Under the pieces are notes generated by a model that saw nothing but the letters and a program-made list of their open reading frames with translations, ran no database searches and had not been told where the DNA came from. A DNA stretch of 64,000 nt from contig NW_023503616.1 of the NCBI RefSeq assembly GCF_014529535.1, positions 2,356,001 to 2,420,000 of the forward strand. The letters run 5' to 3'. Within the stretch, counting starts at the first letter, position 1, and the number at the start of each line of letters is the position of its first letter. Source of the stretch: Bradysia coprophila (lineage: Eukaryota; Arthropoda; Insecta; Diptera; Sciaridae). This document shows, one piece after another, positions 22,463-34,682 of this stretch. The position numbers and the translations under genes were made by a program.

Positions 22463-22775
22463 TAATGTTTCAGTTGATAATTCTTTTTAAATCATGGGCG
22501 AGCATAGAAACATAATCCACGCCATTAGTCGTATACGTCAGAGAGAGCTTCTCCTTTATTACGATCTGTCAGTTTTTCTATTTTGCGATTTAGTATGGAA
22601 ATGAAAACTAAAATTGAGATATCTTTGCTGTTTTAAGTGGTTTTTCATATGTTTGTGGACGATGAAAACGATGAAAACGAGAGGTGCATTGGATGGTCTT
22701 TAATATTCAACAATCAATATTCGAGAAAACCTCGCTGAATAACATGAATATTCCCCAGTCTAATAACATCCACAC

Positions 22776-22967
22776 CAATGAAAGTAGATAAGTAGGTATA
22801 GCCAGTCCATACAAGTCGGAGCACATATGGATTTGCATGGCGCTACCTCAAACGAACTCATTTCTAGTGGAAATTTGCACTAGAAATGAGTTCGTTTGAG
22901 GTGGCGTATGTGCTCCGGCTAGAACAAATTTGAATGTTTGGCCATACCTATCCATTTACTTTCATTG
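22776..22967. mobile_element. 192-bp hairpin element with an 8-bp target duplication
   Basis: The ends read CAATGAAAGTAGATAAGTAG and its near inverse complement. An inner, perfect palindrome arm (TCAAACGAACTCATTTCTAG) surrounds a short loop near 22867. The element is flanked on both sides by the same eight bases, ATCCACAC (22768-22775 and 22968-22975). An 8-bp duplication is typical of hAT-type transposition. No coding content. Confidence 0.85.
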
Positions 22968-22975
22968 ATCCACAC

Positions 22976-25000
22976 AGCGTCATTTAACTTCCAATACAAT
23001 TGTATATAGTTACAAATCGTCCAGTCTAATATCGGCCAGTTCAATTTCGACTAGACCAAAAGTATCCACTCATTTTGTAGAATGAAATACATTTTGTATA
23101 ATAAGGAATATATCACTGAGATCACTGGATATTATTGGACGGGAGGAAAATGGACAGTGGATATTATAAAGCTGGACAGCAGATTTCGCTGTGGATGTTA
23201 TTCGACTGGGAGATTATATGCGAGCTACCGCTTACCTCATATTTTGAAGTGCAAGATTTTATCACAAACGCTTGGCAGTCTTTTAAACAAACATTAATAA
23301 AAGATTTTTAAATACACCAAAATCAATTGAAAACAAAATGTTAGGCCCATGTAATATCTAAAAATTGTTTGAAGACGAATATGCGATAAGCAAAATATGC
23401 AAAAGTGCTTTGAGGGACAAAAGTTTCCAGATTTTTTTACAGTGACAAAATTTGTTTGATGCAGATACACTGTCCAGTTTCAGTACTCTAAATATGAAAT
23501 GTCTTTTTGTGACGGTTTGTGGATAAACTCTGACTCAGCTGTGTGAATGTTAAAATCAATAAGTAAATGATTTTGTATCTAGACATTGAAAATAACTAGT
23601 ATCCCAATGAATGTATAGGCTGGGTAAATTGTTAATAGTGATTTTCATTTACTGTGCTGAGCATTTAATTTATCGATTCAGTATTCAGCTCGAATTATCT
23701 TTATAATATTTATATTTTCCGATGAATAAAAAAGTATCATGCCAACGTAGAGAATATTTTATTTAAAAGAAATAAGTCAAATCGAAAAACTGCTTTTAAG
23801 CCCAAACATGCATTTCACATTATGCATCTTCGATTCAATTTTTTTTTTTTTAATACGCAACCAAGCTCATAATTTTCTTCATTTTCGTGTTATACCAAGA
23901 TTTTTAATCCTATTAAATAAAACATATTTAAAACTTAAAATATGCAAAATGCGATAAATATTATCAACAATAATAAAGGACGAATAGTTTATTGTACAAT
24001 AAACCGCACCTTTAATATGTTTGAAGACAGGACTCCACTTTACTCACAGCATGATTATCGCGCGCATTTCGTTCAATAGCCTATAAATCATAAAATACAT
24101 ATGTACCTGTCTTCTAGTGGTGTCTCATTATATGAAATACGATCCCGAAAGCCAATGTTATTTGCTTTATGTTCATGTAAATAAATTTCTCCACACGACA
24201 CGCTAGGAGTAATATTTTAATACGATTATTATTTGTGAGGAATATACTGTGGCCGCATAACTCGCGCATATATGCATACATATATGAATATAGTTACAAC
24301 GCACCGCGTTATACTTGTTTGATTTTGGTTACTGGGCAATATGTTCTGACCAGAAGTATATCGGATTGTGTTTGATAAAAATTACACAAAGAAACTTTAT
24401 AACAAGATTTTTGAAATATTTGATTATTGAGTACAGTGAGACACAGGGATAATGCGCGAATATTATGCACAAATGTACGCGGCACTATAAGTGCACTCTG
24501 CCTATAAAAAATGTCGTTTTTATGTTTAATATGATTGTAGTATTTATAATGATTTAAATTCAAGTCGATCTAAATTGTATAGAAATGGCTAGCCATTTTG
24601 CTATCGACCACACAAAATAAACGAAGAGCTCTGGCCAGTGTTCAATTATAGTCGACAACGACTATAAGAATAAACAATGAGCACTGGAGAGTGTTCTCTT
24701 ATATAGAAAAATGTATGAAAAAAATATTGAAGTGACAGATCCCTACACAAAGATACACGAATGAAGGAACAGATTTAATGATTTTGTTGCATTACATCTA
24801 CCGTTTCTGAAAAAAAGTTGATCTTAAGAAAGAATGAAATGAAACGTTCTGGAGAATTATGACCCCTTCATGGGAACAACTTCTTCAAATCTCGATAATC
24901 ATCATTCGACATCTTTGGATAAACCATAGATGTAGACTACCGTAAACAGTAAACCATATTGAATATTTTCATATTCCCTTGACTGTAAGTCAGGGTCTAA
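22976..25000. other. Gene-free, AT-rich stretch
   Basis: No supported gene. A minus frame at 24309-24563 and a plus frame at 23082-23297 lack recognisable content. A small palindrome (TTTATTGTACAATAAA) lies at about 23988-24003. Confidence 0.45.
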
Positions 25001-25011
25001 CGGCGGAAAAT

Positions 25012-25240
25012 GAGGGTCCGTTACCAAATTTTTTTTAAAAGTTGTAAATGAGTGTCCGTTACCAAAATTTTTTTTTTCTTTGAAAAAATTGGGAATGAGT
25101 GTCCGTTACCAAAAAAAAATTTTTTTGAAAAAATTTGGAAATGAGTGTCCGTTACCAAAATTTTTTATAGTTGTAAATGAGTGTCCGTTACCAAAAATTT
25201 TTATTTTTGAAAAAGTTGGAAATGAGTCTCCGTTACCAAA
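25012..25240. repeat. Tandem repeat built on GAGTGTCCGTTACCAAAA
   Basis: Six copies of a GAG(T/G)GTCCGTTACCAAA core begin at 25012, 25050, 25097, 25143, 25179 and 25224. Spacings alternate between about 36-38 and 45-47 bases because the T-rich filler has two forms. This is a local minisatellite. Confidence 0.85.
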
Positions 25241-25254
25241 AAAAATGAAATAAA

Positions 25255-25570
25255 GCTCCTTCAGGAAATGCTTGTAAACACTCTACATCGCGTAAATTTG
25301 GTATGATTTTTTTGAAATTGGTTTCAATCGAATCGCAATTGAATTCTACGGGCTAAGTTCGTCAATGAGTTCAGCCGACCGAGTAGATACGGATTGGTGG
25401 AATGACATATCTGAGTGTAAGGGCAGGACGCTAAATGCTTTTAGACACTCTAGATCGCGTAAATTTAGTCCGATTTTCTTGAAATTTGTTTCAATCGAAT
25501 CGCAGTGAAGTTCGTAAATGAGCCCGTTTGGCCGAGGAGATGTGGTTTGGTGGGATGACATGTCTGAGTG
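25255..25570. repeat. Two diverged tandem copies of a ~160-bp unit
   Basis: Shared blocks recur at 153-167 base offsets: CTCTA(C/G)ATCGCGTAAATTT, GTTTCAATCGAATCGCA and AATGACAT.TCTGAGTGT. It adjoins the 25012 minisatellite. The minus strand is open through part of both copies (25346-25561), but I see no protein family. Confidence 0.75.
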
Positions 25571-25848
25571 TTAATCAAACGAATGTTATCAAATTAGAAT
25601 AAATGTACACCCAAAAAAAAGTTCTACGTTTAAATCGCCCAAAAACGCGATAAGACCAATGGTTTACTTATCCGTACACTATGTACATTTAAAACGTACA
25701 GTAAGTGTTATACAGGCTATGACGTTTAATTGTCAATTTGAGATTTGGTCGAAGCTTATTGATGATTCGTAATGGTACAATCATCTGTTTTTTAGTTTTA
25801 CAAAAGGCTCACAAGCAAAAAAAGAAAAAGAAAAAGAAAAAAACAAAA

Positions 25849-25918
25849 GCTTTCACTGGATTTGAACCGGGTATCTCTCCCACGCCAGGCTGAGACTTTC
25901 CAGCTGAGCTAACAGGCC
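25849..25918 (-). pseudogene. tRNA-like sequence (tRNA pseudogene or SINE head)
   Basis: On the minus strand, box A (TAGCTCAGCTGG) and box B (GGTTCAAATCC) have near-consensus sequence at the right spacing, and a T-run follows the 3' end. The acceptor, D- and anticodon stems pair poorly, so a functional tRNA is unlikely and I name no anticodon. Confidence 0.5.
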
Positions 25919-26086
25919 GTTGAGAGAATCGAAGTGGTGCTTCTTAAGTTTCAGATTCGACGTAGCAAAATGTAAAAAATCGTTGAACTTGTAAATTTTG
26001 TAAAAGTTTTTTTTTAATATTTCCAATCTCAACAGGAATATAATTTCAAATTGAAGATGGCAAAATAAAATCTATAAAAAGTAATC

Positions 26087-26290
26087 GTTGATGTTAATAA
26101 CTGGCACGATGCTATAGATCATCTTCAAGATACGGTACTTTTACAAGTAACCTTACTTAAGTTTCGTTCATTCATTCATTTGTATGAGATTTTTTAACGT
26201 GGTGTCCTTTGTTATCGTGGAGCGGCCTTGAAGATGATCTATGATTTCTTAAAACAATTCATAGCATCGTGTCAGTTATTAACATCAACT
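26087..26290. mobile_element. ~204-bp inverted-repeat (hairpin) element
   Basis: GTTGATGTTAATAACTGGCA at the left is matched by the inverse complement at the right end (...TCAGTTATTAACATCAAC). A second inverted block (GATCATCTTCAAG / CTTGAAGATGATC) lies further in. No clear target duplication and no coding content. Confidence 0.7.
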
Positions 26291-27623
26291 GTCAAATGAT
26301 AGTTTTCTACCAGCAAATTGTTTGTACTTGCCGCACCCTGCGAAACTGAAATTTTCATTTTCGCAGGGGTTCGCAAGTAAAATACCTTACGTAATTGTTT
26401 GGAGATTGTTATTTTGCCACGAGGGATTATAACCCTCGCCTTCGGCTCTGGCTACAAAGCTCCCTCTAGGCAAAATAAAAATTTCCAAACAAGGACGTAA
26501 TGAACTATTCCTACTTTAAGTCTGCAGTCACATTTGAACCTAACTGGTAGTGGTAGAGAAACTAGCTGCAAATTATACTAGTTACTAGTATTTATTAATT
26601 TTCATTTATCAACTACCTTGATCGGCCTCTACCTTATATTTCAGATTATTTTGTTAACATTCAACCAATGAAAATTACAGTTTAGTCTAAGAAAATAATA
26701 TAAAAAAGATATCTAAGCGAAATGAGGTCAAATTGGGTGAAATATATAAATCGAAATAAAATTACAAATTATGTCTTAGAAGACTAGTATGGACTCATTT
26801 AATGAAGCTCACATGCAAAGTGATTGATATTCGTTGAAAATTCATCAATTTTATTCATGATTTTGTTGACAATTTTGAATTGAAGGATGTACAATGAAAA
26901 GTCCTAGTTTGGTGAGCACCCACGTTTTATGAAAGTGCCCATGCTCTGCCCACCGCCCGCGAATTTTGAAGCCCATGACGCCTATGCCCATGGTACAAAA
27001 GTCTCTACTTGAAACATAATGTCATAAATACTTCCCATAAATTACTTATAAATCTATCTTGGAAACCCAAATTATCTAATATCAGTCAAGGGGCCTACCC
27101 GCCAAAGGCCGGGACCTAGTAAATAAAAATGTTCATTAAATTGATTGCTCAGCTACCGGCCATTGGTCGGTCTGATCACAAAACAGGCCGTTTTCTCAAG
27201 TAGTTCCAAATTGTTCAATAATAACGTTACTGTTTCCGCTCGGGTTCCAAAAAATCACTTTCTCCCCGATACGTAAATAACAATTCTCACCGGTAAGAAA
27301 TTACAAGGATCTCTAGGGGAAAGAGTAAATAAGTAATATAGTAGTTGGTGGTGAATCAGGTTTCTTTCTGTTTATTCAGTTTTATTGCTCAAAATGAAAG
27401 GTAAGCGAAAGATTTCATACAAAAAGCTATGCTTATCGTAAGGTTCTGAAAGACGTGGACTTGAAAGCTTGGCTTCTGACTTATTACACTTGAGGTAATT
27501 CGCAATTGCATGATAGACCTGGTAACTTTTAGTTTTTCATTCTACATTGACATTTTTGTTTATTTTGTGATCAAATTAATTATTAAATAACCTTTACCGG
27601 TGTCCAATTTTCATCAATCCGAA
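26291..27623. other. Upstream region of Rai1 copy B
   Basis: No supported gene. An ATG followed by a donor (ATGAAAG|GTAAGC, 27393-27405) looks like a first exon, but no in-phase, stop-free acceptor leads to the Rai1 frame. It may be part of the leader or chance. Confidence 0.35.
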
Positions 27624-29155
27624 ATGCAAGAAAAATTTGATACAGATGTTAATCCAGTGGACTATTTCATCAATAAAACAAATGATCGTTGGAATTATCG
27701 GAGTTATGACCGCAAGAAGCGAAGTTCAATGTCTTTCTATTCATTAATATTCAATCAGCCACAAATGATTGGATATTTCAGTGTGAATGAGTATCGTGAA
27801 TTTGTTCCCGATGCATCGCAGCTACGATATCTGAAAATGCCTCAATCTCAAAATGTACGGCTTGATCTGAATGACGGATTGAAGGAATTCCGTCCCAAGC
27901 CGGAGAGTGTAAAGCGGGAAAAAATGGATTTCTTACTTCGTTTCATTGTCAATAATTTGAATAGATTAAGAGTCAACGAGGGATTTGGTTTCCAAGGCAG
28001 ATTACTAAGTCCGGACATAATTTGTAGCAGAGGTAGACTTGTGCAGATAATGTGTCCTCAGTACACTACCGATAAAAAATGGTCACTGATTGTGTCGAAA
28101 TACAAAGGGAATGTTTACATTTGCCAACCGGATGGAGATGACTTTCATACGATTCAGACTGCGTATGGCTTCAAATTCGAACAATATTTGCTGAGCGGTA
28201 AGACCGCATTAATTAATGATTCTAAATCTCCTAACATTTACGAATATACTAGAAAACCCGCTAGACGATCCAGTCACCGATGTTCCCGTCATCGAATCCG
28301 AAGAATTTTACGGAGTTTTCGAAAGTGGTATTGGCAACATCTCATTGCTATATAATGCTGAAATGGATGGCTTGGATAGTAGTACTGCGGTTGACTTAAC
28401 CGAAGCAGACTTTAATCGATTAAAATTCGTTGAGCTGAAGACGTGTTTGGGTCCAAGTGAGAGCAGACATTGCAGATGGTGGGCTCACACATTTTTGGCT
28501 GGTATTTCCGAAGTCACTGTTGGTTACCGTACTCGAGAAGGAATTGTAACCAGAGTCGAGAATTTACCAATAGATTTTCTGAAAAGCCAAGCAGAGGTGA
28601 GAATATCTGCATTTCAATTAGATGATTTGCACTGGAGTGTTTACATACATAGTATATCTGTACCCAGTGCCGGACTGGCCCTATGGGCGTTCGGGCGATT
28701 CCCGAAAGGCCTTTTGATTTTTGTATGGATAAATGACAACGAAGGGCTTTTTGAAAAATTTCTTCACACAACGCCCGAAGGGCTTTTTTGAGCCAGTGCG
28801 GCACTGTCTGTACCTCCCTGATTGAAATATCGGCTGGAAATAATGTTTCTTCAATGCGATGAAATTAATCGAAATTTAAAAAAAAAACTAAGCTTAAACC
28901 AACCACATGGCGTACCGATTGTTCTAAAAAAATATTTTCCCACAGGCCAACTGGTCACCAGCAAAGTGCATCGAGCTGTTAAAAACCTTTCTGAATTTTG
29001 TGCTTTGGATCTGCCGGAACGTGGACTCCCCGCATACAGTCTACAAATTCGACTACGATTGTAAGCTCAACAAAACCATTCAATGCACCATATTCCGAGG
29101 TAAAAATGAGTACTCCTTTCTACCAGATTGGTACTTGAACGAGACTAGTGCTTAA
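27624..29155 (+). CDS. Rai1/DXO family protein, copy B, three exons, divergent active site
   Basis: Exons 27624-28197, 28253-28596 and 28946-29155 give 375 residues. Introns sit at the same positions and phases (1 then 0) as in copy A, so it is a DNA-level duplicate. GYFSVNEYREFVPD, DIICSRG, GFKFE (Glu186), EMD (Glu228, Asp230) and ELK (Glu252, Lys254) are kept. The WWCQ motif, however, is WWAH, with His270 where copy A and DXO/Rai1 have Gln. Other usually conserved spots also differ (LDLNDG for DLNEG, CPQY for CTPY). Metal ligands remain, so activity may be altered rather than lost. Relaxed or specialised function after duplication is the likely reading; Drosophila Cutoff is a precedent for a repurposed Rai1 paralog in the piRNA pathway, but I see no evidence that this is its orthologue. 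Intron 2 carries a young transposon insertion. Confidence 0.88.
28665..28806. mobile_element. 142-bp hAT-type MITE inside Rai1-B intron 2
   Basis: The ends CAGTGCCGGACTGGCC and AGCCAGTGCGGCACTG are inverse complements with few mismatches. The element is flanked by a perfect 8-bp duplication, TCTGTACC (28657-28664 and 28807-28814). An 8-bp duplication with CAGTG ends identifies hAT-type transposition. Between the ends is a CGAAAGGCC/CGAAGGGCT-type degenerate repeat. No transposase. Confidence 0.9.
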
Positions 29156-29640
29156 AGTTGTTGTTAAAGTAAAAGCTAAAATGTTGACACTTTCTATATT
29201 TTGGTAATTTTGGTCTATCCGCGTGCCTGAATGCGAAACAATCATTTTAAGTGTTCACTAAAAACGACCTACACTTGCAACTTATCATGTTTTTGTAGTT
29301 TCTTAGATGATGTATGGTGAAAAATATTTCAAATCAAACTTTATTTTGAAAAACTCATTTACCGATGATGAATGTTACAGAATAAGAATAAAGAAATAAC
29401 ATTCCAAACGCATATATTTGTTTGTAACTACACGGGACCGGATTCTCATGCTTTGCGATTAAATTTTTCTACGTCACAAATCAGCAGACAATCGGTGAGT
29501 AAACACTAGTCAATCCTACAAAACAGAACCAGAAATGATTTCAATCTCAATCTAAATAATCAAACTAACAGTACTACGTACTTTAAAAGTACACTACAAG
29601 TTAAGTTAAGTGAGTGAAGTAATAGTACATTACTATACCA

Positions 29641-29781
29641 GTGAAATAATTTGATATCTCGTATCTATATGAGTAAAAGTACCAGAGGGCTTCAGCCCAA
29701 GGTACTTTACTCATCATCACGATGAATAAAAGTATCCGAGGGCTTCATATATGGATACGAGATATCAAATTATTTCACGTG
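29641..29781. repeat. Inverted repeat (hairpin) with 25-bp perfect arms
   Basis: GTGAAATAATTTGATATCTC (first 20 bases of the arm) is matched by its inverse complement ending near 29780. The loop holds a two-fold 'AGTA..CNGAGGGCTTCA' repeat. Confidence 0.8.
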
Positions 29782-29908
29782 AAAAGTATGGCGTTTTTCT
29801 TTACGAGCGAGGGAAAGGATCTTCCACATGGCCACATTACCTCATTAGTAAAGTAAAATATTTTATGTCAAGGGACAGGGAGTTCACAGTAATGTGAAAC
29901 ACTGACAC

Positions 29909-30072
29909 AAAAGAGATACAAAATCTCACCTGTTTCGAATAAATTTGCCACCAGCTGGAAGCTATTGTCTCAAAGTTACAGTGTTCCATACAAAAACACA
30001 ACTGTGGTAGATAACGAAGACAAAGTTACCCTCACTACAGGTAAAATTTTCAACTCTTTTTTGTCAGTGTCC
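29909..30072. repeat. Inverted-repeat element with ACACTGACA ends
   Basis: The left end ACACTGACACAAAAGAGA and the right end TCTTTTTTGTCAGTGT are inverse complements with mismatches. A similar ACACTGACAAAAAAGATC followed by a 'CTTACCTG' block appears at 38712-38750, so this is a family. Confidence 0.55.
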
Positions 30073-33000
30073 TAGATGAACCTCAAATTTTGGATCCCAA
30101 AATCGGCTTCAAAATTTCTTCACACCTCTTAAGATATCAGTGGAGATCAGCCTTCAAACTTATGGAGAACTTACTTCGAACAAAAGTGGTGTAGCAGATT
30201 TAGTTGTTACACAAAGATTCCCTTGCCGTTAAAAAACCGCATTAAAATGCAAGCAACTAAAAATAACAGAAAAAGAGGCTCGAAAAAATAAACAAAATAA
30301 TAAAATCTCCACATAAATATCCAATTCAGCGCGGGTAAAGGTCAAAGAATCAGATTTATCAATAATATACACTCAGCATGATGATGGTCTTGAACGGTTC
30401 AGTTCAACTGTTCAACCATCACATAAGCATAACCAAAGTGAATTGGGATGCCATTCTTCAGAATGTGAAATGTGTAAGATTCGACGAATGAACCTGTGAG
30501 CTCATATAGCACATCTTTTACGTTAGATGGATACACAACCATGATAGTTTTTGATATGCATAACGTTTATATACATATTGGATATTGGATCGAAGCCGGT
30601 TTCATTTATAATAATCATATTGCGGTGCTTCAATGATCAATATATTCAATAAATTTGAATATAATGTGATGGATAACAAAACATTTTGATGTATGTTTGT
30701 GAGGTCTAGCACGGTGTGAAAGACAGTTATGATTTATTGATGTAAATATTTTTGTTGATATTTCAATATGTGGATGTGGAATGATTTGATTGTTGTGAAG
30801 TTGATAATAAACCGTTTTGGACTTATTATGCCCATAGTCTATGTTGTACATAATTTTATGATAAGTCACGAATGACTGAGCAGAAATGGGTGAATTATGT
30901 TCGTCCATTTATTTTCAACTTCAAATGTAAATGTTTTCATGCCGAAAAATTCCAATGGAAATTGGACTTCTATGTCATTCTGTTATCGCCAACGACGAGG
31001 AAAGTAAACGACGAGTTCTGGCTAGTAGTAGTAATTTTCTCACAACAATTGAAGTAGAAGATTTTCATCGAATTGTAGGAAATATTTAGTTCAAATGTCT
31101 AGAAATTAAGTGGATGATATATGTTGAGTCGATGAAACATTACTTATCAGGTTATTAAAAAGACATAATCTCCTACAGATCTTCCTCTGCTTTGCTTTTA
31201 AATTTGCAATATTTTTTACTCTCTGGCGAAAGTGTACCTTTCGTTCCCACTATGAAAAGTTGGAGATACACCTTACAAATAGTATTATATATTACGGCTA
31301 TATTCGGTGCTTCAGTGAGTTTTTATTTTTGAACGAGGGTAAGATATCATCAATCGACTAACAAATACACCAATATATCGAATCTATTTAATTTCTTTCG
31401 AACTATGTCCTTTCAATGATAGAAAATCTTTTACTTCATTAGGTTTAACGAATTAATTAGTTTCGATAGCTGACGCTTGTAAATGTCAACGCATGTAAAT
31501 ATCGTGTTTCAACGGATAAAAAACATCTTACTTTGCAATTTTTTTAATGTTCATTCCATTCACCACATGATCGCAAGATAGTTCTTAAATGCAAATTTTA
31601 TGTGAAAATATAGGCAAAAGCATTGATCACAGTCTCTCAATAAATATAAATCTTTCTAATTCTATTCCTGCTGAGTGCTGAAAGGTTAATGACTGACCTT
31701 AACTGAATTCAGTTTTCATCGCATTTAGTGTAAAATAAAATTTCGAAAAACAACAAATTTCTGCCGATTGAATTTATTCTCTTAAAACTAAACTGTTTTA
31801 AATTTTATATGAACTAAAACTGGTTATATTCACCAAAATCTATAATTTATGTGAGAATAAAAATTCAAATATTTAATTCATTCTAAGGTGTCTCTCATAT
31901 ATGTATATTATACACACAGCATTCAGATCACGAGGGAATCGAAGAATCGAAATGGAAATAAAACATTTACAAGTTTTCTATTTGGAATTTTTATTTTCTT
32001 TTACAACTTTTACCCGGTTAACACTCTTAATCAATTGGATTAATTATTTTGTATATTTTAACGGCCAGTCATCTGATACAAATACGCGATGAGGCATGTT
32101 AATGTTATCTTTAGAAAGTATTTATCTACGTTTAAAATGATGAAGTAAAAGATTTTCTATGAAAGAGTCAGCGAAATCTTATGCAAAAAAGGAAGATATC
32201 TATTGATTCTACGGGGATATACTTAGCGTTTCTAAAAGGTTCAAGCTGAGCTTTAAATTTTAAACTTTATGGATATTTTGGGCTAAGAATAAGGCTCAAA
32301 AATTTTGAAAAATATTTTTGACATACGAAGAAACTCGAAAATTTTTGTTTGTGGAGCAGCAACATTCCGGACGAACGGGTATGGGGTGAGATCTCCACTA
32401 GTTGAAAATATAAAACTTTTAGGTGGCCGATCTCGAGAGCCGATAAGTACATTAAATATTGTATTCACCTCGATCTTTTCGTGCAGTGTTATAGTTTAAG
32501 TTTAATTTCGCAGTAAGAGGTTTCCAGCAGTTTTTTTTCCTCTGTTATTGCTAAATCAGTTGTTTTACTGATGTCTAATCGGCCTAATTTATATTTGGAA
32601 TTTAAACCAAAGTTGTAAAGCCCAAGCTAGATCCCTTTGTTTTTAAGCGTATAAAGCCATTTTTGATTCGAATTGATTTCAAAAAATATGGTTCTGACTA
32701 GATTGACCACAGAAGATGGAAGAAGCTTTAAGATCTTTCATACCACTTTTGGTTTTGCTAATACTCATCATTACAGGCAGACGCCCACATGGTTCCACAA
32801 CGAAAATATTTTCCATCGTCGAATTTTTTTAATTATAAACCAATCCATTAATGAATTATTAATTTATTTTCGATTTTGAAATCGATAAATAATATCATTG
32901 AACTAAAGCATTTGAAAATATTTCTTTAAAAAAAAATATATCCATGAAACAACGAAACATAGAACAAAAAAAGCGATAGAGATTAATTTCCTTTGCCTAT

Positions 33001-34392
33001 TTTCATTCCTACATGGTGTTAGCGATTAGGCCAGTCGACCCGAAGCTAAGGTAAAAAAAGTTTGTTTTAATTTCATTGAATAATAACCTAACTGTGAAAT
33101 CATTTGTACATCTTCATTTGTCATTAACATATTAGTTGATTTCCATGACAACGGTTCACAGCATGTGTTTAGTGCGCGCTCGTACATTCATATTATCGAC
33201 ATCGTATAAACATTAAATAGAATTATGAAGAAAAAATATTAAAATTTTCAACTCTTTTTTTCCAATCTCTCTAGCTTTTCTGAACTTGAGGCATCACACA
33301 GGTTATCCGAGAAAAAATATTTAAGATTTATCACACGAATTTCATTAATCGTTATCATTTGTCAATATTAGAATCAAGAATTTTGAGTTCTCAAAGACTG
33401 TGCGCCGCTTTGATGTATTATGTATTGCAGATACACTTTACAATAAAAAGCCGAAGCCCCCATATACTGTAGAAGTGATATTAATGCGATATATTGCTTT
33501 TTATAATGAAATGTAAAATTGTGTCATTTCTCGTTTTAGTCTCAGATATCAGTGGTCCTACGTGGCTGAAGTCTGTTTTCGACAATAACGGCCAAATATG
33601 AGTTAATTTTTGACTGAGGTCTTATTTACAGCAAAAATTATTTTTTTGTTATCAAACAATCAGTTTTTTCTGGGTTGAGTTGGAAAACTCTTGTGAATTT
33701 ATACAGTATAGCCTGAGTCTGTAATTTATCTTTGTAATACACTCGCTGAATTTCGAAAACCGACAATTTGTGAATTTTGCATGCATTTTTATATGGAGAA
33801 ATCAGAAACAGAAACAGAAAATGTGTCGGTTTTCCGTGTGTGTATGTATGAGCTTTTCTTAGCGCTTTTTCATATCGAAATGAACGAGTTTTCGCTCTAG
33901 TGCGATAAAAATAGATTCTGTCGAAATACTAAATTTTTTATATTGACAGCCTCTTGCTATAATATACCCTCTTTTAAACGTTTAAGAGTCAATTCGCCAA
34001 AACTTCAACCAAGTTGTATGAAACATGAAAACAAGCCATCAGCGATTTTCGGCGGGTACACCGTAATCGATTCAGGTGATCCTCCTGAGTCATTTGCAAC
34101 AAAAAAAAAATCCTCGAAATAATTAGTGTATGTGGTTCAGTATCTATTTTAGGGGAAAAAAATTCCAACTTTTGCAGAGTGTTTTCAAAAAGTTACAACG
34201 ATAGACTTCGAAGATATGGGTGTCGTTGGGTAGGTAGTGACCTCTACTATCCATGACACCATGAACCTACCGCGGCACGACTTTCGTTGAGCTTCAATTT
34301 TGATTGAAGTATACTAACACAAAAATTCTCTATAATTCCACTTTTCTTCGCGTCTATTTCAATTTTTCTGACGTGTGTGACAATTTTAAATC

Positions 34393-34529
34393 AGGGCTGC
34401 AGTTACTGGCACCTTACGCTTCGGGAAATTTCGTTTAGGGCCTATAAAATTTGAAACAAAACCAACTGATTCAATTGTGTCATATGTTCCTCGGGTATCT
34501 CCAGACTTCCTAGTATGGCCAGTGCGGCA
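34393..34529. repeat. hAT-type end GGCCAGTGCGGCACTG
   Basis: GGCCAGTGCGGCACTG (34514-34529) matches the right end of the Rai1-B intron MITE. A weak partner (CAGGGCTGCAGTTACTGGC) starts at 34393. No target duplication is visible, so the extent is unsure. Confidence 0.4.
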
Positions 34530-34559
34530 CTGTATCAAGTGTTTACTAGCATATTAGAA

Positions 34560-34682
34560 TCATATTTTGTACTTTAGCCACTTACCGGAAGGATTTGGAA
34601 ATATGTCGAATTTTTCGTATTCGTACATTTGTGAAAATTTTCCAAATCCTTCCGGTAAGTGGCTAAAGTACAAAATATGATT
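34560..34682. repeat. Long palindrome with ~38-bp arms
   Basis: The arm CATATTTTGTACTTTAGCCA... continues to TCCGGAAGG-type bases and is repeated as a perfect inverse complement, around a ~45-bp spacer. Arms appear identical, so it is recent or maintained. Confidence 0.85.

Noticed and set aside
25849-25918. A functional tRNA gene
   Set aside because: Acceptor, D and anticodon stems do not pair well enough; kept as a tRNA-like sequence only.
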